DNA of 38,922 nucleotides from NCBI GenBank assembly GCA_003584865.1, contig QVQE01000154.1, positions 1 through 38,922 of the forward strand, given 5' to 3'. The translations under genes were made by a program, and so were the position numbers. The DNA comes from Methylococcales bacterium. Lineage in GTDB: Bacteria > Pseudomonadota > Gammaproteobacteria > Methylococcales > Methylomonadaceae. Shown here in pieces: positions 31,359 to 38,797 of this stretch. The notes beneath the pieces were generated by a model. That model had not been told where the DNA came from, did not search any database, and saw nothing but the letters and a program-made list of their open reading frames with translations. How positions within the stretch are numbered: position 1 is the first letter of the stretch; each line of letters begins with the position of its first letter.

Positions 31359-31586
31359 TTAGGCTATTTTTTGATGTTGCAAAATAACTTTTGATAAGGT
31401 TCTCAATGCTTCGTTGACTGATTTTGCATCAGGAAATATTTGCGCCACATCAGCTTCAAGCATAATTAGTTTTACCCCTTCATGATATTGCTTAGCATAT
31501 TTTCCACGAACGCCATTGCTCATTTGGGTAAAATCATACTCATCAAGAAGCTCGTCATTTAGTTCATCATTATTTTCTGGATTCAT
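31359..31586 (-). CDS. Small antitoxin-like protein ('DEYDF' type)
   Basis: 75 residues from ATG 31586. A TTG three codons earlier is a weaker alternative. The pattern 'LLDEYDFTQMSNGVRGKYAK' followed by a 'VKLIMLEADVAQIFPDAKSV' segment and an 'NEALRTLSKVI' helix recurs in cyanobacteria and gammaproteobacteria next to HicB-, RelE- or PIN-type genes. It is usually taken for an antitoxin or a toxin-antitoxin accessory protein. I know of no firm function. It lies directly upstream of the hicB-like gene on the same strand. Confidence 0.7.
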   Translation of the reverse strand: MNPENNDELNDELLDEYDFTQMSNGVRGKYAKQYHEGVKLIMLEADVAQIFPDAKSVNEALRTLSKVILQHQKIA

Positions 31587-31623
31587 AAAAATCAATTTCT
31601 TGTTTGGTTGCCCAGTTATTACC

Positions 31624-31683
31624 CCGTAGGGACAGGTCGCGACCTATCCCTAAGTATAATATAACGTTGCCCTAATCCTAGTT
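31624..31683. repeat. Palindromic intergenic repeat, copy 2
   Basis: Same element as at 28493-28547, in the same orientation, with palindrome core at 31627-31652. It differs by a few substitutions and one 5-6 base insertion near its end. The two copies bracket the peptidoglycan-hydrolase gene and the orphan antitoxins. Confidence 0.8.
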
Positions 31684-31703
31684 GCTCTTTTGTTTTAATC
31701 AAT

Positions 31704-31913
31704 TCATAAGTCGGAAAGACTTCTAGTTATTCTTATTTCAGACCCTTGTTGTAAGCGGGGGCTACCTACCAGATTAAATCCCAAGGCAAGACAATGTTCT
31801 TGGGCTGCTTGTGAGTAGGCAACTAAATCGTTATGGTATAGCTCTGCAAGTTGTTCGCGTGTATTGTGGATTTCATCAATAATTGAATCTTTGCAAGGTG
31901 GTATGATGTTCAT
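31704..31913 (-). CDS. Small partner protein of the PIN toxin (putative antitoxin)
   Basis: The 69-residue protein has a charged helical N-terminal half ('DSIIDEIHNTREQLAELYHN') typical of small proteins encoded beside PIN-domain genes. Members of this group often start with an 'EIHxxREQxAxxxxxD' pattern. The start ATG overlaps the PIN gene's stop codon by one base, so synthesis is coupled. The role as antitoxin is inferred from context. The order toxin then antitoxin is the reverse of classic vapBC. Confidence 0.65.
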   Translation of the reverse strand: MNIIPPCKDSIIDEIHNTREQLAELYHNDLVAYSQAAQEHCLALGFNLVGSPRLQQGSEIRITRSLSDL

Positions 31914-32389
31914 TATAAATTCTCCATTAGCTCAAAAGGGGTTACTAATTCAGGCAATTTATATCCTTTGGCAGCACATAAACCACGCATTACGGGTAAT
32001 TGCTTTGGATTAGCAATATGTGTGCAATTCCAAATCAAAAGCACATTCATCTCATGATAGACCACGCAAGCAATATGCAATGCATCTAATCTTGTTTTAG
32101 ACGGCAACCCGCCACCGAGCAGTAGAAACTCAGCCAATACAGGAATTTCTTCTGAGATAGGTAATACTGGAATAGTTTGTATTGCCTTAATGCGTTCTGA
32201 TGCGGCACCGGGGTCGCCAGCATTGGCTTCTTCAATCACATAGGGCGAAATAAAATGTGATGCCGCTAACCGTCCAGTATTCCACCATGATTGTGTAATT
32301 TGCTGGCAGGCTAACTTGACTAAATCTTTGCTAGGTCTTGCCGTAAGATAGCTAACTACAGAGGTTTCAATATAGATGTATGGCTTCAT
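31913..32389 (-). CDS. PIN-domain protein, VapC-like toxin
   Basis: The 158-residue PIN-fold ribonuclease has its first acidic metal ligand as Glu (E8 in 'PYIYIETSVVSYLTARPS'), as in a known PIN subgroup that starts IYIETSV. Other candidates are E53/E54 in 'PYVIEEANAGD' and D102 in 'KTRLDALHIACVVYHEMNVL', followed by 'IWNCTHIANP'. VapC-type toxins cut RNA, commonly tRNA or rRNA. It forms an operon with the small gene that overlaps its stop. The target is unknown. Confidence 0.85.
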   Translation of the reverse strand: MKPYIYIETSVVSYLTARPSKDLVKLACQQITQSWWNTGRLAASHFISPYVIEEANAGDPGAASERIKAIQTIPVLPISEEIPVLAEFLLLGGGLPSKTRLDALHIACVVYHEMNVLLIWNCTHIANPKQLPVMRGLCAAKGYKLPELVTPFELMENL

Positions 32390-32437
32390 TTGTATGCAAG
32401 AGCATTAGGTTAGGTGAATGTGTAGCACTGACTCCTG

Positions 32438-32788
32438 TTATTCATCGTCTAAATCTGCAGTCAGTACAATGTTCTTACCGTTCGTGGCAAGCAATACTCT
32501 ATCATTTTTCTTGAATCCTGCTATTTCAAGCACATGAGCCAGTTTTTTAGAAATACCATCTTGTGTCTTTATGTCTGGTGATATCCAAACATAAGCATTA
32601 TTTACAGTGGCGCGAAGGCCGGCATGGTAATGATCGCCGTTGATTTGCAGGTCTATTGGGATTCGATTTCCATTACTGTATGGCAAACCACAAGCACGGT
32701 CTATGGGAACCCAAATCTCCATTGGTTCGGTGCCATCGGCATAGCGCATCCCTAATCCATGAATTGTCCCTTTAACCACTTGAGTCAT
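32438..32788 (-). CDS. Hypothetical protein, beta-rich
   Basis: 116 residues, soluble, with many beta-prone stretches: 'VVKGTIHGLGMRYADGTEPM', 'EIWVPIDRACGLPYSNGNRI', 'INGDHYHAGLRATVNNAYVW' and 'KNDRVLLATNGKNIVLT'. The end pattern (AGFKKNDRVLLA) recalls DUF1905- or B3-like beta-barrels, but I cannot confirm a family. It is 48 bases upstream of the PIN gene on the same strand, so it may belong to that unit or be an independent island gene. It could be a DNA-binding or nucleotide-handling protein; this is a guess only. Confidence 0.55.
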   Translation of the reverse strand: MTQVVKGTIHGLGMRYADGTEPMEIWVPIDRACGLPYSNGNRIPIDLQINGDHYHAGLRATVNNAYVWISPDIKTQDGISKKLAHVLEIAGFKKNDRVLLATNGKNIVLTADLDDE

Positions 32789-33028
32789 CGTTTTATCCTG
32801 TACAAATAGTGAGCGTAATTCTTATCAATAATTAGAAGTTAATCGTTTCAGGTCGTTAATTTTCGCTGGCATCAATCGACATAGCACCATTTATTTTCGT
32901 TATAGTAATTTAAGAGTCATTGTCGTGTACCTTACGCAGCATATACGATACCAAATCACTTTAACCAATATCGCTTGAGTGCTGACAATACCATCTTTCA
33001 TAGATAAAACAATTTATTTCATTTTATA

Positions 33029-33853
33029 TCAAATCGGTGGTTGTTTATCCCCCGCAACCTTAACCAGCACGCTATCCCCCACGGCTAAAATACCACTCTG
33101 GTTATGTATTGCATTCTGTCCAAAATAAACTTTATTTTGCCATTTTCTAGTACGATTAAGTGTACTTAACGGCTCCTTACCGGTTTCTGCTGTTTCAGGA
33201 TCTATCGCAGGTACAGAGCAACGTGAACAAGGCTTGGGAAGTCTAAAGTCAATGCTGCCAATGGTTATTTCTCGCCAGTGATCTTCTGCATAACCCTCAC
33301 AACCACTAATCACCAAATTGGGTCTAAACCTCGCCATGGTTAAATTTAATTGCATGTCCTGATTTAACGTAGCCAGTGAGTTTTCTGAGACCACTAAAAA
33401 AGGAAAGCCATCAGAAAACGCTACGCTATCAGTCGCAATACTATAATCAGGATCGACGGGTCGAATAGCCTCCTCAGGCTGATAGACTAAATAACAGTCC
33501 GTGTTTAAAAATTGCTTCAGCCATTGATCCACTGTTTTTGAAACATGCAACGCATCATCCGTATTTTCCCATACTGTAGAGCGGATAATCTCACCGTCGG
33601 TTTGATGTAACGGGATCAGCAAATCTTCCATACCATCCGTTGACAATATCAGATACTCATCTGTTAACGCTGTTTTGATTAACGCCATCCTGGGTAACTT
33701 ACGCTGACTTAAGAACTGTCCTTCACCATCAACAAGCATCCATTTTCGATCATATAAAAGCCCTGTTTTAATAACAGGCCATTGAGAAACACTAATCCCT
33801 GCTAATGATTTGACAGGATAAAGTATTATTTCGCTTAAGGTGTTTTGTGTCAT
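33029..33853 (-). CDS. MOSC domain protein (YcbX-like)
   Basis: 274 residues. The N-terminal MOSC beta-barrel ('EIILYPVKSLAGISVSQWPV', 'GLLYDRKWMLVDGEGQFLSQ') is followed by the MOSC domain with the conserved Cys in 'PKPCSRCSVPAIDPETAE', the proposed molybdenum-cofactor ligand, and 'LAVGDSVLV' near the end. YcbX/mARC-like proteins reduce N-hydroxylated compounds and S- or N-oxides with a molybdopterin cofactor. The ferredoxin domain present in enterobacterial YcbX is missing, so an outside reductase would be needed. It marks the return to core genes. Confidence 0.88.
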   Translation of the reverse strand: MTQNTLSEIILYPVKSLAGISVSQWPVIKTGLLYDRKWMLVDGEGQFLSQRKLPRMALIKTALTDEYLILSTDGMEDLLIPLHQTDGEIIRSTVWENTDDALHVSKTVDQWLKQFLNTDCYLVYQPEEAIRPVDPDYSIATDSVAFSDGFPFLVVSENSLATLNQDMQLNLTMARFRPNLVISGCEGYAEDHWREITIGSIDFRLPKPCSRCSVPAIDPETAETGKEPLSTLNRTRKWQNKVYFGQNAIHNQSGILAVGDSVLVKVAGDKQPPI

Positions 33854-33987
33854 AGTTAATTGATCTTGTTTAAACTTATTTTAATTAAAGGTGTTTCATG
33901 TCACCTTAGGTATACTGCTTGAAAGCAATACAAACAGGTGTTAATCCGTTAAAATTAACGGCTACCGAACTTTATTGTTAACAAGTC

Positions 33988-35196
33988 ATGCGATTAGCTA
34001 CTGTGCCTTATTCGATACCTGCCATTATTTTATTATTGACTCAGTGTGTTAACCTGGGTTTTATTCAAGCCGCACCCAAACAGGCGATTACCCATACTTA
34101 TAATATTGCTTATTTAACGCAAGAACAGGTTATTCCTGCACCACTGTCTAATCTTGATCCCTTCGTTAAAGACAAAGGCGTGATAGGGGCAGAGCTTGGT
34201 ATTGATGATGATAATACTACGGGTGAATTTACGGGGCAGCAATTTAATTTAAAAAAGTTTATTGTCCCCTTGGACGGCAATGCCGTGGATACCTTTACCA
34301 AAGAGATCAGTCCGCACTTTCAGTTTGTGGTGGTGAATTTACCGGCGCAAGCACTGAATCAACTGGCTGATCTACCTGTCGCTAAGCCATTGCTATTGTT
34401 TGACGTTGGCACCCGTGATGATGCGTTGCGTAATGAAGAATGTCGCCGAAATGTGCTGCATATCTTGCCGAGTCGCGCGATGCGAGCGGATGCCTTAGCG
34501 CAATACATGATGAAAAAGCGCTGGACTCAATGGTTTCTTGTGGTGGGCCCCAATCCAGAAGATCGTTTGTATGCAGAAGCCATCAAACGCGCTGCTAAAC
34601 GTTTTGGTATGAAGATCGTTGCAGAAAAAGCCTGGGAACATACCTATGATGCACGGCGTACCGTGCAATCCGATGTGGCTGTATTTACCCAGACAGAAGA
34701 CCCTTATGATGTGTTGGTCGTTGCTGATGAACAAGGTCAGTTTGGTGAATATTTAGATTATCGTACCTGGATTCCACGTCCGGTGATGGGGACTCAAGGA
34801 CTGATTGCTACGCCTTGGCATAAAACCCATGAACAATGGGGGGCTGTGCAAATTCAACATCGCTTCTTAGAAAAAGCCGGGCGTTGGATGGAAGAAGAAG
34901 ATTATGGCGCTTATTTAGCGGTCAGGGCTGTCGGTGAAGCAGCGACCCGCACTCAAAGTCATGAGTCCAGGTCCCTCAAAGATTATCTGTTCAGTGATGC
35001 GTTTGCTTTAAACGGTTACACAGGTACCCCTTTATCTTTTCGGTCTTGGGATAACCAATTACGACAACCTGTTTTATTGGCGGCACCACGGTCATTAGTT
35101 GCTGTTGCGCCGATAGATGGATTTTTACATCCAAAAACTGAACTTGATACCCTCGGTTATGATCAACCTGAATCACACTGTCACTGGGATAAATAA
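33988..35196 (+). CDS. PQQ-dehydrogenase-associated ABC transporter substrate-binding protein
   Basis: The 402-residue periplasmic protein has a signal peptide (about 1-28, cleavage near QAA-PK). The fold is that of branched-chain-amino-acid-type binding proteins: 'FVVVNLPAQALNQLADLPVA', 'LLFDVGTRDDALRNEECRRN', 'FLVVGPNPEDRLYAEAIKRA' and 'TWIPRPVMGTQGLIATPWHK'. It matches the group found with PQQ-dependent alcohol dehydrogenase systems (I remember TIGR03863). It is the first gene of a four-gene set ending with an ABC ATPase and permease. The ligand is unknown. The next start is 2 bases after its stop. Confidence 0.88.
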   Translation: MRLATVPYSIPAIILLLTQCVNLGFIQAAPKQAITHTYNIAYLTQEQVIPAPLSNLDPFVKDKGVIGAELGIDDDNTTGEFTGQQFNLKKFIVPLDGNAVDTFTKEISPHFQFVVVNLPAQALNQLADLPVAKPLLLFDVGTRDDALRNEECRRNVLHILPSRAMRADALAQYMMKKRWTQWFLVVGPNPEDRLYAEAIKRAAKRFGMKIVAEKAWEHTYDARRTVQSDVAVFTQTEDPYDVLVVADEQGQFGEYLDYRTWIPRPVMGTQGLIATPWHKTHEQWGAVQIQHRFLEKAGRWMEEEDYGAYLAVRAVGEAATRTQSHESRSLKDYLFSDAFALNGYTGTPLSFRSWDNQLRQPVLLAAPRSLVAVAPIDGFLHPKTELDTLGYDQPESHCHWDK

Positions 35197-35198
35197 GA

Positions 35199-36161
35199 AT
35201 GAAACAGAAGGCTTTAAAATGTTTTTTAATGCTGGCACTAACAGCCAGCGCACAGGCTGAAACAGTATTTGTCACGTTAGAAAAAGATAATGCCTTGGCC
35301 GTGGTTGACCCCATTGCCGGTAAGCTCATTAAAACGGTGCCGATTGGTCAGCGTCCTCGTGGTATCTTTGTGAGTCCTGATAATAAGTTCTTGTACATCG
35401 CGACCAGTGACGAGAACACCATAAAAATAATTGATGCCAATACATTTAAAGAGTTGGGTAAATTGCCGTCAGGTAAAGATCCTGAGACTTTTGCTTTAAA
35501 TCCGGCTGGTGATCGGCTTTATGTCTCAAACGAAGATGATAGTCTGGTAACGGTGATTGATGTTGCCAAGAAGAAAGTACTTAAGCAAATTAAAGTGGGT
35601 GTAGAACCTGAAGGGATTACGGTTAGCCCTGATAATAAATGGCTGATTAGTGTGTCAGAGACCACTAATATGGTTCATTGGATTAATACCAAGACGAATG
35701 CCATTGAAGCCAATACTCTGGTTGATCCTCGACCTCGTGCAGCAAGCTTTACAGCCGATAGTCAACAACTGTGGGTGACTTCAGAAATGGCGGGTACGTT
35801 AATGATCTTAGATAGCCAAACGAAGCAAATTATTAAAACCATTGGCTTTGAAGTACAGGGCGTTACCCGTGACAAAATTCAGCCGGTGGGAGTTGTTATT
35901 GATAAAGAGCGACATAGAGCTTATGTTGCTTTAGGTCCTGCTAATCGCGTTGCCGTGGTTAATGCAAAAACATTCGAAGTAGAAAAGGTATTGTTAGTGG
36001 GTCAGCGGGTCTGGAACCTGGCCTTTTCTCCTGATCAAAAACGTCTTTACACTACGAATGGCACGAGTAACGATATTTCATTAATTGATCTTGAGTCTCA
36101 AACCGTGACTAAGTCGGTGGGAGTGGGCACTTATCCTTGGGGCGTTGCGGTCAAGCCATGA
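35199..36161 (+). CDS. PQQ-associated YVTN beta-propeller protein
   Basis: The 320-residue exported protein (signal peptide to about residue 20, SAQA-ET) is made almost wholly of YVTN-type propeller blades: 'LAVVDPIAGKLIKTVPIG', 'RPRGIFVSPDNKFLYIAT', 'IKIIDANTFKELGKLPSG', 'DSLVTVIDVAKKKVLKQI' and later 'NDISLIDLESQTVTKSVG'. Such proteins accompany PQQ-dependent dehydrogenase and ABC genes (TIGR03866 type, from memory). A scaffold or cofactor-handling role in the periplasm is likely but unproven. Its stop overlaps the ATPase start by 4 bases. Confidence 0.88.
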   Translation: MKQKALKCFLMLALTASAQAETVFVTLEKDNALAVVDPIAGKLIKTVPIGQRPRGIFVSPDNKFLYIATSDENTIKIIDANTFKELGKLPSGKDPETFALNPAGDRLYVSNEDDSLVTVIDVAKKKVLKQIKVGVEPEGITVSPDNKWLISVSETTNMVHWINTKTNAIEANTLVDPRPRAASFTADSQQLWVTSEMAGTLMILDSQTKQIIKTIGFEVQGVTRDKIQPVGVVIDKERHRAYVALGPANRVAVVNAKTFEVEKVLLVGQRVWNLAFSPDQKRLYTTNGTSNDISLIDLESQTVTKSVGVGTYPWGVAVKP

Positions 36162-36898
36162 GTTTACAAACTGCATTATCTATCGAAAAATTAAGTTTCT
36201 CTTATGGTGGTAAAAAGGCCTTGGATCAGCTTGGCTTTACCATTAACTCTGGTGAATGCACACTCTTATTAGGGCCCAATGGAGCCGGTAAAAGTACCTT
36301 ATTCTCTTTAATCACCCGTCTATATGACAGTCACGAAGGCCAAATTGAATTATGTGGCTTTAATGTTAAACAACAAACTCGCCAAGCGTTAGCCAAGTTG
36401 GGGGTGGTGTTTCAACAAACTACCCTGGACATGGACTTATCGGTCATGCAGAACCTACGTTATCACACGTCGTTACATGGACTGGGGCGTAAAGTGGCAT
36501 TGCAACGTATTCAACAGGAATTAGAACGCCTGAATATGTATGAGCGGCGCTTTGAGAAAATACGGCAATTAAATGGTGGACACAGGCGGCGAGTTGAGAT
36601 TGCTCGCGCGTTATTGCATAAGCCCGCTTTATTGTTACTCGATGAGCCGACCGTGGGTTTAGATGTGCCGAGTCGTTTAGCGATTGTTGAATATGTTCAT
36701 CAATTGGTCGCTGAAGAAAAGTTAGCGGTACTCTGGGCGAGTCATTTGATTGATGAAATCTATCCTGAGGATCATTTAATCGTCCTGCATAAAGGCCAAA
36801 TCAAAGCCAAAGGCACCGTGGATGAGGTCTTACTGAACACTGGGACTACATCGATAAAAGATGCATTTTACAGCTTAACACAAGGAGAGCAGGCATGA
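36158..36898 (+). CDS. PQQ-associated ABC transporter ATP-binding protein
   Basis: The 246-residue ABC ATPase has Walker A 'LLLGPNGAGKSTLFSLI', signature 'LNGGHRRRVEIARAL' (a degenerate LSGGQ seen in this subgroup), and Walker B 'LLLLDEPTVGLD', followed by the H-loop in 'LAVLWASHLIDEI'. I start it at ATG 36158 because it overlaps the preceding stop as ATGA. The frame is open 7 codons further to a TTG, which is less likely. With the following permease it would form an export-type (ABC-2) pump linked to PQQ-dependent alcohol oxidation. It overlaps the permease start by 4 bases. Confidence 0.92.
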   Translation: MSLQTALSIEKLSFSYGGKKALDQLGFTINSGECTLLLGPNGAGKSTLFSLITRLYDSHEGQIELCGFNVKQQTRQALAKLGVVFQQTTLDMDLSVMQNLRYHTSLHGLGRKVALQRIQQELERLNMYERRFEKIRQLNGGHRRRVEIARALLHKPALLLLDEPTVGLDVPSRLAIVEYVHQLVAEEKLAVLWASHLIDEIYPEDHLIVLHKGQIKAKGTVDEVLLNTGTTSIKDAFYSLTQGEQA

Positions 36899-37701
36899 GT
36901 TTTTTGCATTATTGGCGAGCGATGTGGGGTATTGTGGGTCGTGAGTTATGGCGTTTTGTGACTCAGCGGGAACGTTTTATCTCAGCCTTAGTCAGGCCAT
37001 TGGTTTGGTTGTTTGTGTTCGCAGCAGGCTTTAGAGCGGCCTTAGGACTAGCCATTACGCCGCCTTACGAAACCTATATTCTTTATGAAGTTTACATCAC
37101 GCCGGGTCTGATTGGCATGATCCAATTGTTCAATGGAATGCAGAGCTCTTTATCGATGGTCTATGATCGAGAAATGGGCAGTATGCGCATCTTGATGGTC
37201 TGTCCTTTGCCGCGCTGGTTCTTATTACTCAGTAAGTTGTTGGCAGGGACTGGGGTGTCTATTCTACAGGTCTATGTGTTTTTAGCCATTGCCTGGTTTT
37301 ATGATATTCATGCGCCTTGGCAAGGGTATCTTTGGATTATGCCAACCTTGTTACTGTCTGGCTTAATGCTGGGAGCTTTAGGTTTATTGCTGTCGTCCTT
37401 TATCAAGCAATTAGAAAACTTTGCGGGGGTGATGAACTTTGTTATCTTCCCGATGTTTTTTATGTCCACAGCACTGTATCCTTTGTGGAAAATGAGAGAA
37501 TCCAGTGTCTTTCTCAGTAAACTGGCAGAATATAATCCTTTTTCACAAGCCGTTGAGATGATTCGATTTGCTCTATATGGGCAGTTTGATCAACAGGCGT
37601 TTATTTATACCTTAGCGGCTTTCCTGATTTTTATGGCAGCGGCGATTATTGGTTATAATCCATCCAAGGGAATGATGGTAAAGAAGGGCGGAGCAGCATA
37701 A
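36895..37701 (+). CDS. PQQ-associated ABC-2 type permease
   Basis: The 268-residue membrane protein has about six spans and the ABC-2 pattern: 'FISALVRPLVWLFVFAAGFR', 'IQLFNGMQSSLSMVYDREMG', 'LMVCPLPRWFLLLSKLLAGT', then 'ALGLLLSSFIKQLENFAG' and 'FPMFFMSTALYPLW'. It resembles PedC-type permeases of alcohol-oxidation loci (TIGR03861, from memory). Start and previous stop overlap (ATGA). The four genes 33988-37701 form a tight operon. No PQQ dehydrogenase or pqq biosynthesis gene is within the window, so the partner enzyme must be elsewhere. Confidence 0.9.
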   Translation: MSFLHYWRAMWGIVGRELWRFVTQRERFISALVRPLVWLFVFAAGFRAALGLAITPPYETYILYEVYITPGLIGMIQLFNGMQSSLSMVYDREMGSMRILMVCPLPRWFLLLSKLLAGTGVSILQVYVFLAIAWFYDIHAPWQGYLWIMPTLLLSGLMLGALGLLLSSFIKQLENFAGVMNFVIFPMFFMSTALYPLWKMRESSVFLSKLAEYNPFSQAVEMIRFALYGQFDQQAFIYTLAAFLIFMAAAIIGYNPSKGMMVKKGGAA

Positions 37702-37914
37702 AAACGACTATAAAAATGTGTACTAAGCACTTGAAAAGTTTTGTGATTATGGTAAGTTTACCGTTCAACTAGGTATATGTGTAATAATTCACCTGCTTTT
37801 AAGTAAAAACAGACTGGGTTATAGGTTAATCTATTGCTTGACGGCCTATTTTTAATTAAGCAATGATCCATAAAATAATAATTAAGACTACAAGACTATG
37901 AGTGAGGATGAGAA

Positions 37915-38460
37915 ATGAGTACTGAAGATAACGTAAATCAAGCAGAAGCTGTACAAGCAGAAACGGCTGCCCCTGTTGAGCCTGCGGCCACTGTAGCAGC
38001 GGCAGCAGTTGCCGCACCGGAGGCAGGCAGTAACTTGGCGGGTTCATTTTTAAGTTTAAAAGAGACCAACCCCAAATTATTTTTCGGGGGTATTGGTGGT
38101 GTAGTGGTTCTTCTTCTTTTAGTGTTTGGACTGGGTGGTAGTGATGAAAAGCCCCCACTGAATGGCCCTGTTCTTAAAGATCTTGCAATTGGACAGACGT
38201 ATACATTAAAGAGCGCTAATGCTTATGATGCTTCTGCAACCGTGCGTTTAGTTTCAACACCAGGCGCTATAGCGGCTTATGATGATACTGAAGAAGCCGA
38301 TAGAAACGGTGCTTGTCAGCATTTAGCACAAGGTACGCCGGTTACTGTGCTTGAGTTTGCTGATGCTTATGGGAAACAAAAATCCTACTCTAAAGTTAGA
38401 ATTGAAGATGGTTCGTGTAAAGGCAATGAGGGTTGGGCATTATCAATTGATGTTCAATAA
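37915..38460 (+). CDS. Hypothetical membrane-anchored protein
   Basis: 181 residues. The first 45 are Ala/Glu/Val-rich and probably disordered ('AAPVEPAATVAAAAVAAPEA'). One membrane span (about 56-74, 'FFGGIGGVVVLLLLVFGLGG') follows, then a C-terminal domain of about 100 residues with beta-prone stretches ('LAIGQTYTLKSANAYDASAT', 'YSKVRIEDGSCKGNEGWALS') that recalls an SH3-like fold. Two Cys (about 135 and 170) could form a disulfide if the domain is periplasmic. A ribosome site AGGA lies about 8 bases before the ATG. I recognise no family. It stands alone between the ABC operon and tRNA-Gly. Confidence 0.7.
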   Translation: MSTEDNVNQAEAVQAETAAPVEPAATVAAAAVAAPEAGSNLAGSFLSLKETNPKLFFGGIGGVVVLLLLVFGLGGSDEKPPLNGPVLKDLAIGQTYTLKSANAYDASATVRLVSTPGAIAAYDDTEEADRNGACQHLAQGTPVTVLEFADAYGKQKSYSKVRIEDGSCKGNEGWALSIDVQ

Positions 38461-38469
38461 AAATAAAGT

Positions 38470-38497
38470 TTGACAGTATTTTAAAATTATATATAAT
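38470..38497 (+). promoter_or_regulatory. Consensus promoter of tRNA-Gly
   Basis: Perfect TTGACA at 38470-38475 and perfect TATAAT at 38492-38497, 16 bases apart, are followed 17 bases later by the tRNA-Gly 5' end. This is the strongest promoter match in the window. Transcription would start near 38504. Confidence 0.85.
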
Positions 38498-38514
38498 AGG
38501 CAAATAAATTCAGT

Positions 38515-38589
38515 GCGGGAATAGCTCAGTGGTAGAGCACAACCTTGCCAAGGTTGGGGTCGCGAGTTCGAATCTCGTTTCCCGCTCCA
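38515..38589 (+). tRNA. tRNA-Gly(GCC)
   Basis: The acceptor stem GCGGGAA pairs with TTCCCGC. The D arm is AGCTC-AGTGGTA-GAGC. The anticodon stem CAACC/GGTTG holds loop TTGCCAA with anticodon GCC at 38537-38539. The T arm contains GTTCGAATC. The discriminator is T38586 and CCA is encoded at 38587-38589. Confidence 0.97.
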
Positions 38590-38601
38590 ATTATTTAAAA
38601 T

Positions 38602-38629
38602 AAAAGCCGCGGACTATCGCGGCTTTTTT
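38602..38629 (+). terminator. Rho-independent terminator after tRNA-Gly
   Basis: GCCGCG (38606-38611) pairs with CGCGGC (38618-38623) around a 6-base loop and is followed by TTTTTT. A-residues precede it, so the stem can extend. This is a clear intrinsic terminator. Confidence 0.9.
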
Positions 38630-38642
38630 ATTTAACCGATAT

Positions 38643-38716
38643 GGCTGCGTAGCAAAACGGTTATGCAGTGGCCTGCAAAGCCATCTACGGCGGTTCGACT
38701 CCGCCCGCAGCCTCCA
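38643..38716 (+). tRNA. tRNA-Cys(GCA)
   Basis: The acceptor stem GGCTGCG pairs with CGCAGCC. The anticodon loop CTGCAAA holds GCA at 38675-38677 on stem TGGC/GCCA. The T arm is GGCGG-TTCGACT-CCGCC. The discriminator is T38713 and CCA is encoded at 38714-38716. The tRNA-Gly terminator lies between the two tRNA genes, so it needs its own promoter or readthrough. Confidence 0.95.
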
Positions 38717-38779
38717 CGGGTAGATTTAGCAAGAACCAACGAAGTACAAAAACCCGCAAGTCATAAGGCTTAGGAATGT

Positions 38780-38797
38780 GCCTAAATTAATTTAGGC
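38780..38797. repeat. Perfect 18-bp palindrome downstream of tRNA-Cys
   Basis: GCCTAAATT at 38780-38788 is followed by its exact reverse complement AATTTAGGC at 38789-38797. It could be a terminator stem (no U-tract) or a protein-binding site near a possible integration point at the tRNA 3' end. The rest of 38717-38922 shows no supported gene. Confidence 0.6.

Noticed and set aside
37838-37867. Promoter for the anchored hypothetical gene (TTGACG, then an AATGAT-like -10)
   Set aside because: The -35 is good, but the -10 is poor and spacing is ambiguous, so it is not strong enough to list.
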